Assembly: GCA_036375715.1 (NCBI GenBank)
Contig: DASVBS010000060.1
Location: 248,001-312,000, forward strand
DNA from: Longimicrobiaceae bacterium
GTDB lineage: Bacteria > Gemmatimonadota > Gemmatimonadetes > Longimicrobiales > Longimicrobiaceae
DNA: 64,000 bases
Direction: 5' to 3'
Shown: one piece after another, positions 27,979 through 37,394 of the stretch
Numbering within the stretch: the stretch's first letter is position 1
Layout of the letters: each line of letters begins with the position of its first letter
Notes under the pieces: generated by a model
Database searches by the model: none
What the model saw: only the letters and a program-made list of their open reading frames with translations
What the model was told of the DNA's origin: nothing
Translations under genes and position numbers: made by a program

Positions 27979-29301
27979 ATGGAGACGTTCGCCGCCGAGT
28001 CGATCCACCAGGTGGGGAGGCTCTCCGACACCGCATTTGTCGTCAGCTCGCTGGTGAAGCTGCTGATCGGCTTCACCGTCGTGATGGTGACGGTGGCGAT
28101 GCTGACGCTGCTGGAGCGAAAGATCAGCGCGTGGATGCAGGATCGGCCGGGGCCCAACCGGGTGGGGCCGGGTGGCATCGCCCAGCCGCTCGCTGACGGG
28201 CTCAAGAACATCCTGAAAGAGGAAACGATGCCCCGGGAGGCGCATCGCGCCTTCTTCATCCTCGCCCCGATGCTCTCGATCATCCCCGCCCTGGTGACCT
28301 TCGCGGTCATCCCGGTGGCGGCGCCCCTGCCCACGCCGTGGGGGGTGGTGGACATGGTGATCGCGGACGTGCCCATCGGCATCCTCTTCCTGCTGGCCTT
28401 CTCATCCCTCGGCGTGTACGGAATCGTGCTGGCGGGATGGGCAAGCACGAACAAGTACGCGCTGCTTGGTGGACTGCGGGCAGGCGCCCAGATGATCTCC
28501 TACGAGATTGCGCTGGGCTTGAGCCTGATGAGCATCTTCTTCCTGGTCGGGAATGTGACGCTGCCCGGCGTGGTGTGGGGCCAGCAGAGCATGAAGCTGT
28601 GGTACGCGGTGCCCCTCTCCGTCTCCTTCCTGTTCTTCTGGATCTCGTCGTTCGCGGAAACGAATCGCCTCCCATTCGACCTGCCCGAAGCCGAGTCGGA
28701 GCTCATCACCGGGTATCACACCGAGTACTCCTCGATGAAGTTCTCGATGTTCTTCATCGCTGAGTACGCGCACGTGCTGACCGTCTCGATGCTCATGGCC
28801 ACCCTCTTCCTGGGCGGGTGGGACATCCCGGGTTGGCGGGGGGACAACATGGTCAGCCTTGGCGACGGCACCGTGGGTGGGGCGGCTCCCGCCGTGTGGA
28901 AGACGCTGGTGACGCTGCTGGCGTTCGGGCTGAAGACCACCTTCTTCATCGTGGTCTTCATGGTCGTGCGCTGGACCGTTCCGCGCTTCCGCTACGACCA
29001 GGTGATGGACCTCGGTTGGAAGCTGATGCTGCCGGCGGCTCTGGTGGTGGTGGTGGTGACCGCGGGGACCATCCTCGCGCTCGATGCCGCGGGGGTCGAG
29101 TACGGCCTGCTCTACGGGCTGGTGCTCGCTGCCGTGAACCTGGCGATGCTGATCGCGGTGCTGCTGGTGCTGGACCGCGGACGGATCCTGGCCGGGTCCT
29201 ACGCTTCCCGCGCCAAGCGGGAGCACGCCCGGGTGGTGGCCGAATTCCATCGCGAGGAGCGCCTCCGGACGGCCGGCGCCCAGCCTCAAGCAGCGCCCTG
29301 A
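27979..29301 (+). CDS. nuoH: NADH-quinone oxidoreductase subunit H
   Basis: Membrane subunit linking the quinone site to the proton pumps, 440 residues. Blocks: LERKISAWMQDRPGPNRVGPGGIAQPLADGLKN, SYEIALGLSLM, ETNRLPFDLPEAESELITGYHTEYSSMKF and RWTVPRFRYDQVMDLGWK. The C-terminus is longer than usual, with extra helices and a charged tail (KREHARVVAEFHREER). Confidence 0.97.
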   Translation: METFAAESIHQVGRLSDTAFVVSSLVKLLIGFTVVMVTVAMLTLLERKISAWMQDRPGPNRVGPGGIAQPLADGLKNILKEETMPREAHRAFFILAPMLSIIPALVTFAVIPVAAPLPTPWGVVDMVIADVPIGILFLLAFSSLGVYGIVLAGWASTNKYALLGGLRAGAQMISYEIALGLSLMSIFFLVGNVTLPGVVWGQQSMKLWYAVPLSVSFLFFWISSFAETNRLPFDLPEAESELITGYHTEYSSMKFSMFFIAEYAHVLTVSMLMATLFLGGWDIPGWRGDNMVSLGDGTVGGAAPAVWKTLVTLLAFGLKTTFFIVVFMVVRWTVPRFRYDQVMDLGWKLMLPAALVVVVVTAGTILALDAAGVEYGLLYGLVLAAVNLAMLIAVLLVLDRGRILAGSYASRAKREHARVVAEFHREERLRTAGAQPQAAP

Positions 29302-29314
29302 AGGGTTAATAGAT

Positions 29315-29836
29315 ATGGCAATCACTGTGCGGGTCATGGAGCGGCCGGCGGAGCGGGAGACGTCGTATCTCCGCGCGACGCTGAAGGGAATGGCGCTCAC
29401 CTTCCGACACCTGGTGAGCACCGTCTCCCACGGGCGGGAAGCGACCATCAAGACGATGGAGTACCCGGAGGAGAAGTGGGCGCTCAGCCCGCGGTGGCGG
29501 GGAACCCACGTGATGGAGAAGCACGAGGACGGACGCCCCAAGTGCGTGGCGTGCGGACTCTGCCCGACCATCTGCCCGGCGAACTGCATCCGCCTCGTCC
29601 CCGGCGAGGACGACCAGGGGAACCGCTACCCCATCGTCTACGAGATCGACGAGTTTCGCTGCATCTTCTGCGGCATGTGCCAGGAGGTCTGCCCCGTCGA
29701 GGCGATCCACGTCGGTCAGCATTACGAGAACGCGGAATACACCCGCGATCGCTTCGTCTACGATCTCGATCGCCTCATGGCCCAGAAGCACCCCTCGACG
29801 CTGCTCTGGGACCCGTCGGACCCCGCGGGCGAATGA
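29315..29836 (+). CDS. nuoI: NADH-quinone oxidoreductase subunit I
   Basis: Two-cluster ferredoxin-like subunit (N6a, N6b), 173 residues. Motifs CVACGLCPTICP and CIFCGMCQEVCP provide the eight Cys. The N-terminal region TLKGMALTFRHLV docks on the membrane arm. An AT-rich inverted repeat follows its stop. Confidence 0.97.
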   Translation: MAITVRVMERPAERETSYLRATLKGMALTFRHLVSTVSHGREATIKTMEYPEEKWALSPRWRGTHVMEKHEDGRPKCVACGLCPTICPANCIRLVPGEDDQGNRYPIVYEIDEFRCIFCGMCQEVCPVEAIHVGQHYENAEYTRDRFVYDLDRLMAQKHPSTLLWDPSDPAGE

Positions 29837-29856
29837 TGTGGAGAGGGCGGAAAAAA

Positions 29857-29961
29857 ATTGCGAGTTACGAATTACGAATTACATGCGGACTCTCGGTTTG
29901 TGCTGGTTTCACGGGCGTTTCCTTTTGTTACTCGTAATTCGTAATTCGTAATTCGTAATTA
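29857..29961. repeat. AT-rich inverted-repeat element B (TAATTCG family) between nuoI and nuoJ
   Basis: Left arm 29857-29882 (gagttacgaattacgaatta) and right arm 29927-29961 (five-fold TAATTCG-type units) are reverse complements of each other and match element A. The 44-base centre differs from element A. It fills nearly the whole nuoI-nuoJ gap and ends 10 bases before nuoJ. Confidence 0.8.
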
Positions 29962-29971
29962 CTTCGGAGCA

Positions 29972-30493
29972 ATGCTAACGAATCTGCTCTTCTACTTCTT
30001 TGCCGCCGTCGCCATCCTGTGCGCGATGATGATGGTGTCGCGGCGCAACCCGGTGGCCAGTGCGCTCTGGCTGATCGGGGTGTTCTTCGCGCTGGCGGCC
30101 ATCTACACGCTGCTGGGGGCGTACTTCATCGGGATCATTCAGATCCTGGTGTACGCGGGCGCGATCATGGTGCTGTTCCTGTTCGTCATCATGCTGCTCA
30201 ACCTGGGCAACCAGTTCGAGCCGGACTTCCGGGGGACGGTCTGGAAGGTGGTCGCCGGGGGGACCGGCCTGGTGATGATCGCGCTGCTCGCCCGCATGAG
30301 CGCCACGCCGGCCGAGCCGGTCGGGGCCTCGGGCGGTCCCGACGCGCTGGCGGCGCAGGTCGCGGAGCGCGGGGTGGTGGGGGTGATCGGTATCCCCATG
30401 TTCACGGATTTCATGGTGCCGCTGCAGGTCACCGGCATCCTTCTGCTGGTTGCGGTCGTGGGAGCGGTTGCTCTCGCGAAGCGCCGATTCTAG
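29972..30493 (+). CDS. nuoJ: NADH-quinone oxidoreductase subunit J
   Basis: Membrane subunit, 173 residues, five helices. Starts [34 protein letters not shown] and has the conserved [26 protein letters not shown]. The last helix is [20 protein letters not shown]. Start ATG lies directly after the inverted repeat, with ttcggag as ribosome site. Confidence 0.95.
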   Translation: MLTNLLFYFFAAVAILCAMMMVSRRNPVASALWLIGVFFALAAIYTLLGAYFIGIIQILVYAGAIMVLFLFVIMLLNLGNQFEPDFRGTVWKVVAGGTGLVMIALLARMSATPAEPVGASGGPDALAAQVAERGVVGVIGIPMFTDFMVPLQVTGILLLVAVVGAVALAKRRF

Positions 30494-30503
30494 ACGATCG
30501 ACG

Positions 30504-30803
30504 ATGCCTCCTCTGAGCGTCGCCCTTGGACTGAGCGCCATCCTCTTCGCCATCGGTGCGGCGGGAGTGGTGGTGCGGCGCAATGCCATCATCCTGTTCA
30601 TGTGCATCGAGCTGATGCTCAATGCGGTGAACCTGGCCTTCGTTGCGCTCTCCCCCTACGCGGGAATCGACGGACAGGTCTTCGTCTTCTTCGTGATCGC
30701 GGTGGCTGCCGCGGAGGCGGCGGTCGGCCTTTCGATCATCATCTCGATCTTCCGCCATCACGAGTCGGTGGACGTCAAGAACTTCGGCCTGCTGCGGTGG
30801 TAG
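30504..30803 (+). CDS. nuoK: NADH-quinone oxidoreductase subunit K
   Basis: Antiporter-like small subunit, 99 residues, three helices. Family block: [22 protein letters not shown] with the essential membrane Glu, then [17 protein letters not shown] with the second Glu. The ATG at 30504 gives the standard length. Confidence 0.96.
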   Translation: MPPLSVALGLSAILFAIGAAGVVVRRNAIILFMCIELMLNAVNLAFVALSPYAGIDGQVFVFFVIAVAAAEAAVGLSIIISIFRHHESVDVKNFGLLRW

Positions 30804-30811
30804 CCATCGTG

Positions 30812-33088
30812 ATGCTTGCAATTCTTCAGGCGATGCCCACCGAGGCGCTGGCGCAGGAGGCCGCTACGCACGCGTTCGAGCCGACACTGCTCGGCTGGAT
30901 CGTGCTCCTGCCACTGATCGGCTTCGTCATCAATGGCGCGGCCGCGGTCGTCGCGGCGCGTCGGCAGCACCGTGAGCGCCTTGCCCACCTGCCCGCCGGC
31001 GTACACGACGAGCACGGGGAGGAGGTGCACAGCAACCACGGAGAGGAAGGGGAGGAGGCGCACGCGTCGTCGGACGCGCACGCGGAGACCGACGCCCACG
31101 CGGCCGCCGAGCCGGGCTGGACCCACCGGTTGCCGAGCCTCGTCGCGCCGGGGGTGCTGCTGCTGGCTTTCGCCATAGCGCTGGTCAATTTCCTCAGCAT
31201 GCGGGGGGCGGAGCTGCACGAGCCGATCGTGCAGACATTCTTTTCCTGGCTGCCGGTCGGTGAGCTGCAGGTCGACGCCGCGCTGTTGCTCGATCCGCTG
31301 TCGATCCTGATGACGCTGATCGTCACCGGTGTCGGCTTCCTGATTCACGTCTTCTCGGTCGGGTACATGAGCCATGATCCGGGCTATCCCCGGTACATGG
31401 CGTACCTGAACCTGTTCGTCTTCTTCATGCTGGTCCTGGTGCTGGGCGCCTCCTACCCGCTGATGTTCGTCGGCTGGGAAGGGGTGGGGCTCTGCTCCTA
31501 CCTGCTGATCGGCTTCTGGTTCTCCGAGAAGGCCAACGCCGACGCGGGGAAGAAGGCGTTCATCGTCAACCGGATCGGCGATTTCGGCTTCCTGATGGCG
31601 ATGATGCTGCTCTTCGCCAACCTGGGAACGCTGAACTTCCCCGAGGTCTTCGACGCGGCGGCAGGGCAGCTCCCGTATGCCGGCGCGGTCGTGACCGCGG
31701 CTGCCCTCTTCCTCTTCCTGGGGGCGACCGGCAAGAGCGCTCAGATCCCCCTCTACGTCTGGCTACCGGACGCCATGGCCGGTCCGACGCCGGTCTCGGC
31801 GCTGATCCACGCGGCGACGATGGTGACGGCTGGCGTCTACATGATCGTTCGCTCGGCCACGCTCTACGCGATGGCACCGACCGCCTCGCTGGTGGTCGCG
31901 GTGGTGGGAACTCTCACCGCCGTTTTCGCCGCGACGATCGGCCTCAAGCAGTGGGACATCAAGAAGGTGCTCGCCTACTCGACGGTGTCCCAGCTCGGTT
32001 TCATGGTGGCGGGCGTGGGCATGGGTGCCTACGTGGCGGGCATCTTCCACCTGATGACGCACGCCTTTTTCAAGGCCTGCCTCTTCCTCGGGTCGGGCGC
32101 GGTGATCCACGCGATGCACGAGGCGCTGCACGCCACACATTCGCACGCCGACGCCCAGGACATGCGCAATATGGGCGGCCTGAGGAAGTACCTGCCGGTC
32201 ACCTTCGTGACGATGGGAATCGCCACCCTGGCCATTGCAGGGATTCCTCCGTTCGCCGGCTTCTTTTCCAAGGACGAGATCGTGGGCGCGGCGTGGCTCG
32301 GCGCCCAGGGCGCTTCTCCCCTTGCCAGTGCCACCCTCTTCGGGATCGAGGGGGCGACCTGGATGGGGATCATCGCCGTGGTACTCTCCTTCGCCGCGCT
32401 GCTGACGGCCTTCTACATGGGCCGCCTGATGATCTACACCTTCTTCGGCCCCAACCGCACCGGCGAGACCGAGCAGCGGCACCTGCACGAGGTTGGCTGG
32501 ACGATGACGGTTCCGCTGGTGGTGCTCGCGCTGCTCTCCCTGATCGGTGGCCTGTTCAACGTCGAGGCCGAAGTACCGATCGTGAATTGGTTCACCCCGC
32601 TGGCGATCGGCGGCGGGGGCGCGTTGCACGACTGGCTGCATCCGGTGATCGAGGGGGCGGAGGCGGTTCATGCCGCGAACGGCGTGGTCATCGCCGAGGC
32701 GCACCACTATGCCTGGCCAATCCTGCTGGCCATTGCCATCGGCGTGGTCGGACTCGTCCTGGCCGGGGTGCTGCTGAAGCCGGCGCGTCTGGGGAGCGCC
32801 GAGGAGCATCCCGACTACGTCGGGGCGCTCGATCGGCTCCTCTATCACAAGTGGTTCGTGGACGAGCTGTACGACACGCTCGTGGTGCGACCGGTCTATG
32901 CCCTCTCGCGCGGGTTCAGCTCCATAGTGGATCGCGGGCTCATCGACGGCATCGTGGACGGGAGCGGCCGTTTCGCGCAGGGGGTGGGCCTCATGGTGGG
33001 GCGCATCCAGACGGGTCAGCTCAATACCTACGCTTTCATGATCCTCGTCGGCGTGCTCGCGGTGCTCGGCGCCTTCGTGGCCTTCTGA
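30812..33088 (+). CDS. nuoL: NADH-quinone oxidoreductase subunit L with His-rich insert
   Basis: Proton-pumping Mrp-type subunit with a long lateral helix, 758 residues. Core: LFVGWEGVGLCSYLLIGFWF, TGKSAQIPLYVWLPDAMAGPTPVSALIHAATMVTAG and KKVLAYSTVSQLGFMVAGVG. Between the first two helices (about residues 53-105) lies an unusual stretch with ten His and many Glu/Asp (GVHDEHGEEVHSNHGEEG, AHASSDAHAETDAHA). Standard NuoL has no such loop. Start is uncertain: ATG 30812 or GTG 30797, which would overlap the nuoK stop. Confidence 0.95.
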   Translation: MLAILQAMPTEALAQEAATHAFEPTLLGWIVLLPLIGFVINGAAAVVAARRQHRERLAHLPAGVHDEHGEEVHSNHGEEGEEAHASSDAHAETDAHAAAEPGWTHRLPSLVAPGVLLLAFAIALVNFLSMRGAELHEPIVQTFFSWLPVGELQVDAALLLDPLSILMTLIVTGVGFLIHVFSVGYMSHDPGYPRYMAYLNLFVFFMLVLVLGASYPLMFVGWEGVGLCSYLLIGFWFSEKANADAGKKAFIVNRIGDFGFLMAMMLLFANLGTLNFPEVFDAAAGQLPYAGAVVTAAALFLFLGATGKSAQIPLYVWLPDAMAGPTPVSALIHAATMVTAGVYMIVRSATLYAMAPTASLVVAVVGTLTAVFAATIGLKQWDIKKVLAYSTVSQLGFMVAGVGMGAYVAGIFHLMTHAFFKACLFLGSGAVIHAMHEALHATHSHADAQDMRNMGGLRKYLPVTFVTMGIATLAIAGIPPFAGFFSKDEIVGAAWLGAQGASPLASATLFGIEGATWMGIIAVVLSFAALLTAFYMGRLMIYTFFGPNRTGETEQRHLHEVGWTMTVPLVVLALLSLIGGLFNVEAEVPIVNWFTPLAIGGGGALHDWLHPVIEGAEAVHAANGVVIAEAHHYAWPILLAIAIGVVGLVLAGVLLKPARLGSAEEHPDYVGALDRLLYHKWFVDELYDTLVVRPVYALSRGFSSIVDRGLIDGIVDGSGRFAQGVGLMVGRIQTGQLNTYAFMILVGVLAVLGAFVAF

Positions 33089-33101
33089 TGTCCTGACGGA
33101 G

Positions 33102-34682
33102 ATGAGCTTCTTTCAGTCGCACTGGGTGCTGAGCTTCCTGATCTTCTGGCCGCTGCTGGGCGCGCTCGTCGTGCTGGCGGCGCCGGTCCAGTCGGCCAAG
33201 CGGATCGCGCTCGCCTTCGGAATCGTCGAGTTCCTGGCCGCGATTCCGCTCTTCTGGTCGTACGATCCGCTGGGGGCACCATTCCAGAACGAGATTGCCG
33301 TTCCCTGGATCGAGGGGTGGGGGATCTACTACCGCCTCGGGGTGGACGGGATCTCGCTCTTCATGGTGCTACTCACAGCCGGCCTGCTTCCGCTGATGGT
33401 CCTGGGCTCCTGGACCTACATCCAGTCGCGGGAGCGGACCTACTACTCCATGCTGCTCGCGCTGACCACAGGCGTGCTGGGGGTCTTCATCGCCCTGGAC
33501 ATGTTCCTGTTCTACGTGTTCTGGGAGATGATGCTCATCCCCATGTACTTCCTGATCGGGGTCTGGGGCGGCAAGGAGCGTATCTACGCGGCGGTGAAGT
33601 TCTTCCTCTACACGACGATCGGCTCCCTGCTGATGCTGGTGGGTATCGTCTATCTCTTCTTCCGCCATGAGTCGCTGACGGGGCAGGCGAGCTTTGCTTA
33701 CACCGACTTCTTGCAGCTACCGCTGACCGCGGCCGAGCAGTGGTGGCTGTTTGCCGCCTTCACGCTGGCCTTCGCCATCAAGGTTCCCATCTTCCCGTTC
33801 CACACCTGGCTTCCGGCGGCGCACGTCCAGGCGCCGACCGCGGGTTCGGTCATCCTTGCAGGGGTGCTGCTGAAGATGGGGACCTACGGGTTGCTGCGGT
33901 TCTCGCTGCCGCTCTTCCCCGCGGCGGCGACCGCCGAATCCACCATCACCCTGTTCATGGTGCTCGGGGTGATCGGCATCATCTACACGGCGATGGTGGC
34001 AGCGGTGCAACCGAACTCGAAGAAGCTGGTGGCCTACACCTCCGTGGCGCACCTCGGCTTCGCGGTCCTGGGGATCTTCGCCGTCAATCTCCAGGGCATC
34101 CAGGGAACGCTGCTGCTGATGATCGCGCACGGCGTCTCCACACCGATGCTCTTCTTCCTGCTCGGCATGCTGTACGAGCGGCGGCACACCTACGAGATCG
34201 ATGATTTCGGCGGGTTGGCGGGGTCGGTGCCGATCTGGTCGACCATGCTCGTGTTCGCGGCACTGGCCGCCATCGGGCTGCCCGGGACGAGCGGGTTCGT
34301 GTCGGAGTTCCTGGTGCTTCTGGGAACGTTCCGGGCGAGGCCATGGCTCGCCCTGTTGGCGGCGACCGGCGTGATCTTCGCCGCTTACTACATGCTCCCG
34401 ATGGTACAGAAGATCGCCTTCAACGCGCTGAAGCGTCCGGCGAACCGCAGCATTCCGGACGTGAACGGGCGCGAGCTGGCGATCCTGGCGCCGCTCGTTG
34501 CCGCGATCCTGTGGATCGGCGTCTATCCGCGGCCTTTCCTGGAGCGGATGGAGCCGAGTGTCAATCGTCTTATCCAGCAGCTGGAGGCGGCGCCGTCCCC
34601 GGTCGCGTCCGAGCCCCCCGCCGAGGCTGCGACCGGTGTGGTCGCCGCGGCGGTCCCGACCTCCGTATCGCCGCCTCGTTAA
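33102..34682 (+). CDS. nuoM: NADH-quinone oxidoreductase subunit M
   Basis: Mrp-type proton-pumping subunit, 526 residues, about 14 helices. Blocks: RLGVDGISLFMVLLTAGLLPLMV, FYVFWEMMLIPMYFLIGVWGGKERIYAAVKFFLYT, FAIKVPIFPFHTWLPAAHVQAPTAGSVILAGVLLKMGTYG and KKLVAYTSVAHLGFAVLG. The C-terminal 30 residues are Ala/Pro-rich. It starts 13 bases after nuoL. Confidence 0.96.
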   Translation: MSFFQSHWVLSFLIFWPLLGALVVLAAPVQSAKRIALAFGIVEFLAAIPLFWSYDPLGAPFQNEIAVPWIEGWGIYYRLGVDGISLFMVLLTAGLLPLMVLGSWTYIQSRERTYYSMLLALTTGVLGVFIALDMFLFYVFWEMMLIPMYFLIGVWGGKERIYAAVKFFLYTTIGSLLMLVGIVYLFFRHESLTGQASFAYTDFLQLPLTAAEQWWLFAAFTLAFAIKVPIFPFHTWLPAAHVQAPTAGSVILAGVLLKMGTYGLLRFSLPLFPAAATAESTITLFMVLGVIGIIYTAMVAAVQPNSKKLVAYTSVAHLGFAVLGIFAVNLQGIQGTLLLMIAHGVSTPMLFFLLGMLYERRHTYEIDDFGGLAGSVPIWSTMLVFAALAAIGLPGTSGFVSEFLVLLGTFRARPWLALLAATGVIFAAYYMLPMVQKIAFNALKRPANRSIPDVNGRELAILAPLVAAILWIGVYPRPFLERMEPSVNRLIQQLEAAPSPVASEPPAEAATGVVAAAVPTSVSPPR

Positions 34683-34688
34683 ACCAAG

Positions 34689-36194
34689 ATGCAGCTCGAT
34701 TTCGCGCACCCGTCGGATTATTTCTGGGCTCTGCTGCCGGAGATCGTCCTCTCCCTCTGGGGGATGATGGTGCTGGTGGTCGACGTGTTCCAGAAGGGGA
34801 GGGAGCCCATACCGTCGCGGCCGTACATCCCGTGGCTGTCGCTCGCGGGGCTGGTGCTCGCCGGCGTGGCCAACGCCTGGCTGCTGGGCTTCACCGAGGT
34901 TGGCACCGCGGGGATGGTGGCCGTGGATGGCTTCCGGGTCTTCGCCAACTTCATCATGCTGGTCGCGGCGGCCATCGCCATTCTGATCTCCATCGGCTAC
35001 CCTGACCACACCGGGATCAATCGGGGGGAGTTCTTTGCGCTGATCCTGCTGTCCACCGTCGGCATGATGCTGATGGCGGGGACGCGGGACCTGATGCTGC
35101 TCTTTCTCGCTCTGGAGCTGATGTCGATCAGCGTGTACGTGCTGGTCGGTTTCAACCGCTCCGATCCCCGCTCCGCCGAGGGCTCGCTGAAGTATTTCCT
35201 GCTGGGGGCGTTCTCGAGCGCCTTTCTGCTCTACGGCATCGCGTTGGTCTGGGGTAGCGCGGGAACCACGAACATCTCCGATATCGCCGGGGCGCTCGGC
35301 GGAGAGCTCGGCTCCAGCGCGATGTTTCTGACAGGCGCGGCCATGCTGGTGGTGGGGCTTGGCTTCAAGGTGGCGGCCGTGCCGTTCCACATGTGGACCC
35401 CTGACGCCTACGACGGCGCGCCCACGCCCATTACCGCTTTCATGGCGACCGGCGTGAAGGCGGCCGCGTTCGCCGCGTTCATCCGCATCTTCGCCGTTGC
35501 CTTCAGCGGCAGCTACGAGGTGTGGAGTGAGGTGATCTGGTGGCTGGCGATGCTGACGATGTTCGGCGCGAACCTCGTCGCGGTGACGCAGGGGAGCGTC
35601 AAGCGGATGCTGGCCTACTCCTCGATCGCCCACGCGGGCTACCTGCTGGTGGCCCTGCTCGCCGCGAATGCGTATGGCGCCGCCGCGTTCCTCTTCTACC
35701 TGCTGGTGTACACCCTGATGACGGCTGGTGCATTCGGCATCGTGATCGCCAACTCGCGCGGCGGACGCGAGCGGATTGCGCTGAAGGATTACGCCGGCTT
35801 CGGTTGGGAACAGCCGCTGCTCGGCGCGGTCTTCGCCATCTTCCTGCTCTCGCTGGCCGGTTTCCCGCTGACGGGTGGGTTCGTGGGCAAGGTGTACATC
35901 CTGCGCGCGGCTGTCGCGGCGGGATATCAGGGCCTCGCCGTGGCCCTGGTGGTGGCGTCGCTGATCTCGTACTTCTACTACCTGAGGGTGGTGGTGGTGA
36001 TGTACATGCGGCCGGTGAGCGAGGAGAACGCCGGTCGGCTGCAGGTGCCGGGTCCCCTCCGCTTCGCGGTGTCGCTGGCGGCCGCGGGGGTGATCATCCT
36101 CTTCCTCTTCCCGTCGCTCTTCCTCGACGCCGCGCAGCAGAGCGTGTCGGCGATGTTCACGACTCCGGGAGCCTTCTTCGGCTGGTTGCCGTGA
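34689..36194 (+). CDS. nuoN: NADH-quinone oxidoreductase subunit N
   Basis: Third Mrp-type subunit, 501 residues. Blocks: LALELMSISVYVLVGFNRSDPRSAEGSLKYFLLGAFSSAF, GLGFKVAAVPFHMWTPDAYDGAPTPITAFMATGVKAAAFAA, VKRMLAYSSIAHAGYLLVALLA and FPLTGGFVGKVYI. Last gene of the nuo operon; a GC hairpin follows 33 bases after the stop. Confidence 0.96.
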   Translation: MQLDFAHPSDYFWALLPEIVLSLWGMMVLVVDVFQKGREPIPSRPYIPWLSLAGLVLAGVANAWLLGFTEVGTAGMVAVDGFRVFANFIMLVAAAIAILISIGYPDHTGINRGEFFALILLSTVGMMLMAGTRDLMLLFLALELMSISVYVLVGFNRSDPRSAEGSLKYFLLGAFSSAFLLYGIALVWGSAGTTNISDIAGALGGELGSSAMFLTGAAMLVVGLGFKVAAVPFHMWTPDAYDGAPTPITAFMATGVKAAAFAAFIRIFAVAFSGSYEVWSEVIWWLAMLTMFGANLVAVTQGSVKRMLAYSSIAHAGYLLVALLAANAYGAAAFLFYLLVYTLMTAGAFGIVIANSRGGRERIALKDYAGFGWEQPLLGAVFAIFLLSLAGFPLTGGFVGKVYILRAAVAAGYQGLAVALVVASLISYFYYLRVVVVMYMRPVSEENAGRLQVPGPLRFAVSLAAAGVIILFLFPSLFLDAAQQSVSAMFTTPGAFFGWLP

Positions 36195-36227
36195 TCTGAC
36201 CGTTCGCCGGGAGAATGGCGCAGGAAA

Positions 36228-36257
36228 GGGGGTCCGGCGCATGCGCCCCGGACCCCC
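36228..36257 (+). terminator. Hairpin terminator after nuoN
   Basis: A perfect 10-bp stem, gggggtccgg with ccggaccccc, and a 10-base loop cgcatgcgcc. No T-run follows, so termination may be partial. Confidence 0.6.
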
Positions 36258-36313
36258 GTGTGCATATCCCTTGCAGAAGACGGTGGGCAGCAAACGATCC
36301 GGACGGGAGAGCG

Positions 36314-37345
36314 ATGCCACGCAAGAAGGCGCAGGGGAAATCGGTTCTCGGCACCGCGGGTAAGGCCGCACTGGGCCTTACGGCTGCGGCCGCCGCGGCG
36401 TACGGGGCCTACCTTTGGGGGGCACCTGGTCGCAGGCGTCCGGCCACGGAGCTCGGCTATGCGCTCAACCTGAGGCTCCACTATTCCGCCTGGCGTGGGC
36501 TCCACTACGCCTACTATTCCCGTCCCGGAACCGGCCGACCCATCGCTATCCTGCACTCGGTAAACGCGGTCGCATCCGCGCATGAGATGCGTCCGCTGGT
36601 GCAGCGACTCCAGCGTGAGACCCAGCGTCCGCTGTACGCCCTGGAGTGGATCGGGTTCGGCCACAGCGACCGGCCCGAGATCTCCTATTCGCCGGATCTC
36701 CTCGAGGACCAGCTCGAGCACTTCCTCGCCCGGGTGGTGCGGGCGTCCGACGGTGCCGATGTGATCGGGCTCTCGCTCGGGGCGACGTACGCCGCCGAAG
36801 TAGCGCGCCGGCGCCCCGACCTCGTGCATTCGCTGGTGGCCATCGAACCGGCCGGCCTCGGCGAAGAGCCGCAGGAGATCGGCAATGCCTGGGCGAAGCT
36901 CCTCTTCACCCTTCCGGGTGTGCAGCGTGCCTTCTACGACCGGCTGACCAAGCCGGACGCGCTCTACCGCTTCGCCCGCGAGAACCTCTTCACCGACGAG
37001 TTTGGAGTGCCGGAAGAGTACGTCGAATACGGCGCGGAGACCGCCCGCGTGGAGGGCGCCGCCCGCCCGCTCGACGATTTTCTCAACGGGCGGTTCTTCC
37101 CCGAGTACGCCCGCGACGCTTTCCTGCACCTGCGCCAGCCCGTGCTCATCATCCACGGCCTTGTGGGAGAGCGACGGATGGAGTCGTACACGGAGCTACC
37201 GGAGCTCGCCGCACGCGCCTCCGTGGAGGTGATCCCGTTGCCCACCGGAGCGATGCCCCACTGGGAGCGACCGGGAGTGGTGATGGAGCGGATCCGCGCC
37301 TTCTACGAGCAGCATTCAGGGTTGGCGGCCCCCGTCTCCACCTGA
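36314..37345 (+). CDS. Alpha/beta hydrolase
   Basis: 343 residues. An N-terminal hydrophobic stretch (TAGKAALGLTAAAAAAYGAYLWG, about 13-35) may anchor it in the membrane. The hydrolase fold follows: ILHSVNAVASAHEMRPLVQRL, ALEWIGFGHSDRPEISYSPD, and the nucleophile elbow GLSLG with Ser. The catalytic His is probably in MPHWERPG near the end. The oxyanion-loop HG is replaced by HS. Substrate cannot be inferred. Start at 36314 has GGGAGA 3 bases upstream. It is separated from the nuo genes by a hairpin. Confidence 0.82.
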   Translation: MPRKKAQGKSVLGTAGKAALGLTAAAAAAYGAYLWGAPGRRRPATELGYALNLRLHYSAWRGLHYAYYSRPGTGRPIAILHSVNAVASAHEMRPLVQRLQRETQRPLYALEWIGFGHSDRPEISYSPDLLEDQLEHFLARVVRASDGADVIGLSLGATYAAEVARRRPDLVHSLVAIEPAGLGEEPQEIGNAWAKLLFTLPGVQRAFYDRLTKPDALYRFARENLFTDEFGVPEEYVEYGAETARVEGAARPLDDFLNGRFFPEYARDAFLHLRQPVLIIHGLVGERRMESYTELPELAARASVEVIPLPTGAMPHWERPGVVMERIRAFYEQHSGLAAPVST

Positions 37346-37394
37346 TGGCGGCCAGCGCGGTACGCCGTCCTCTCGCGAACAGCATCTCGAACGC

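Noticed and set aside
33717-36371. An 884-codon reverse-strand frame
   Set aside because: It is the shadow of nuoM and nuoN in GC-rich sequence; it reads as His/Arg/Glu-rich nonsense without domains.
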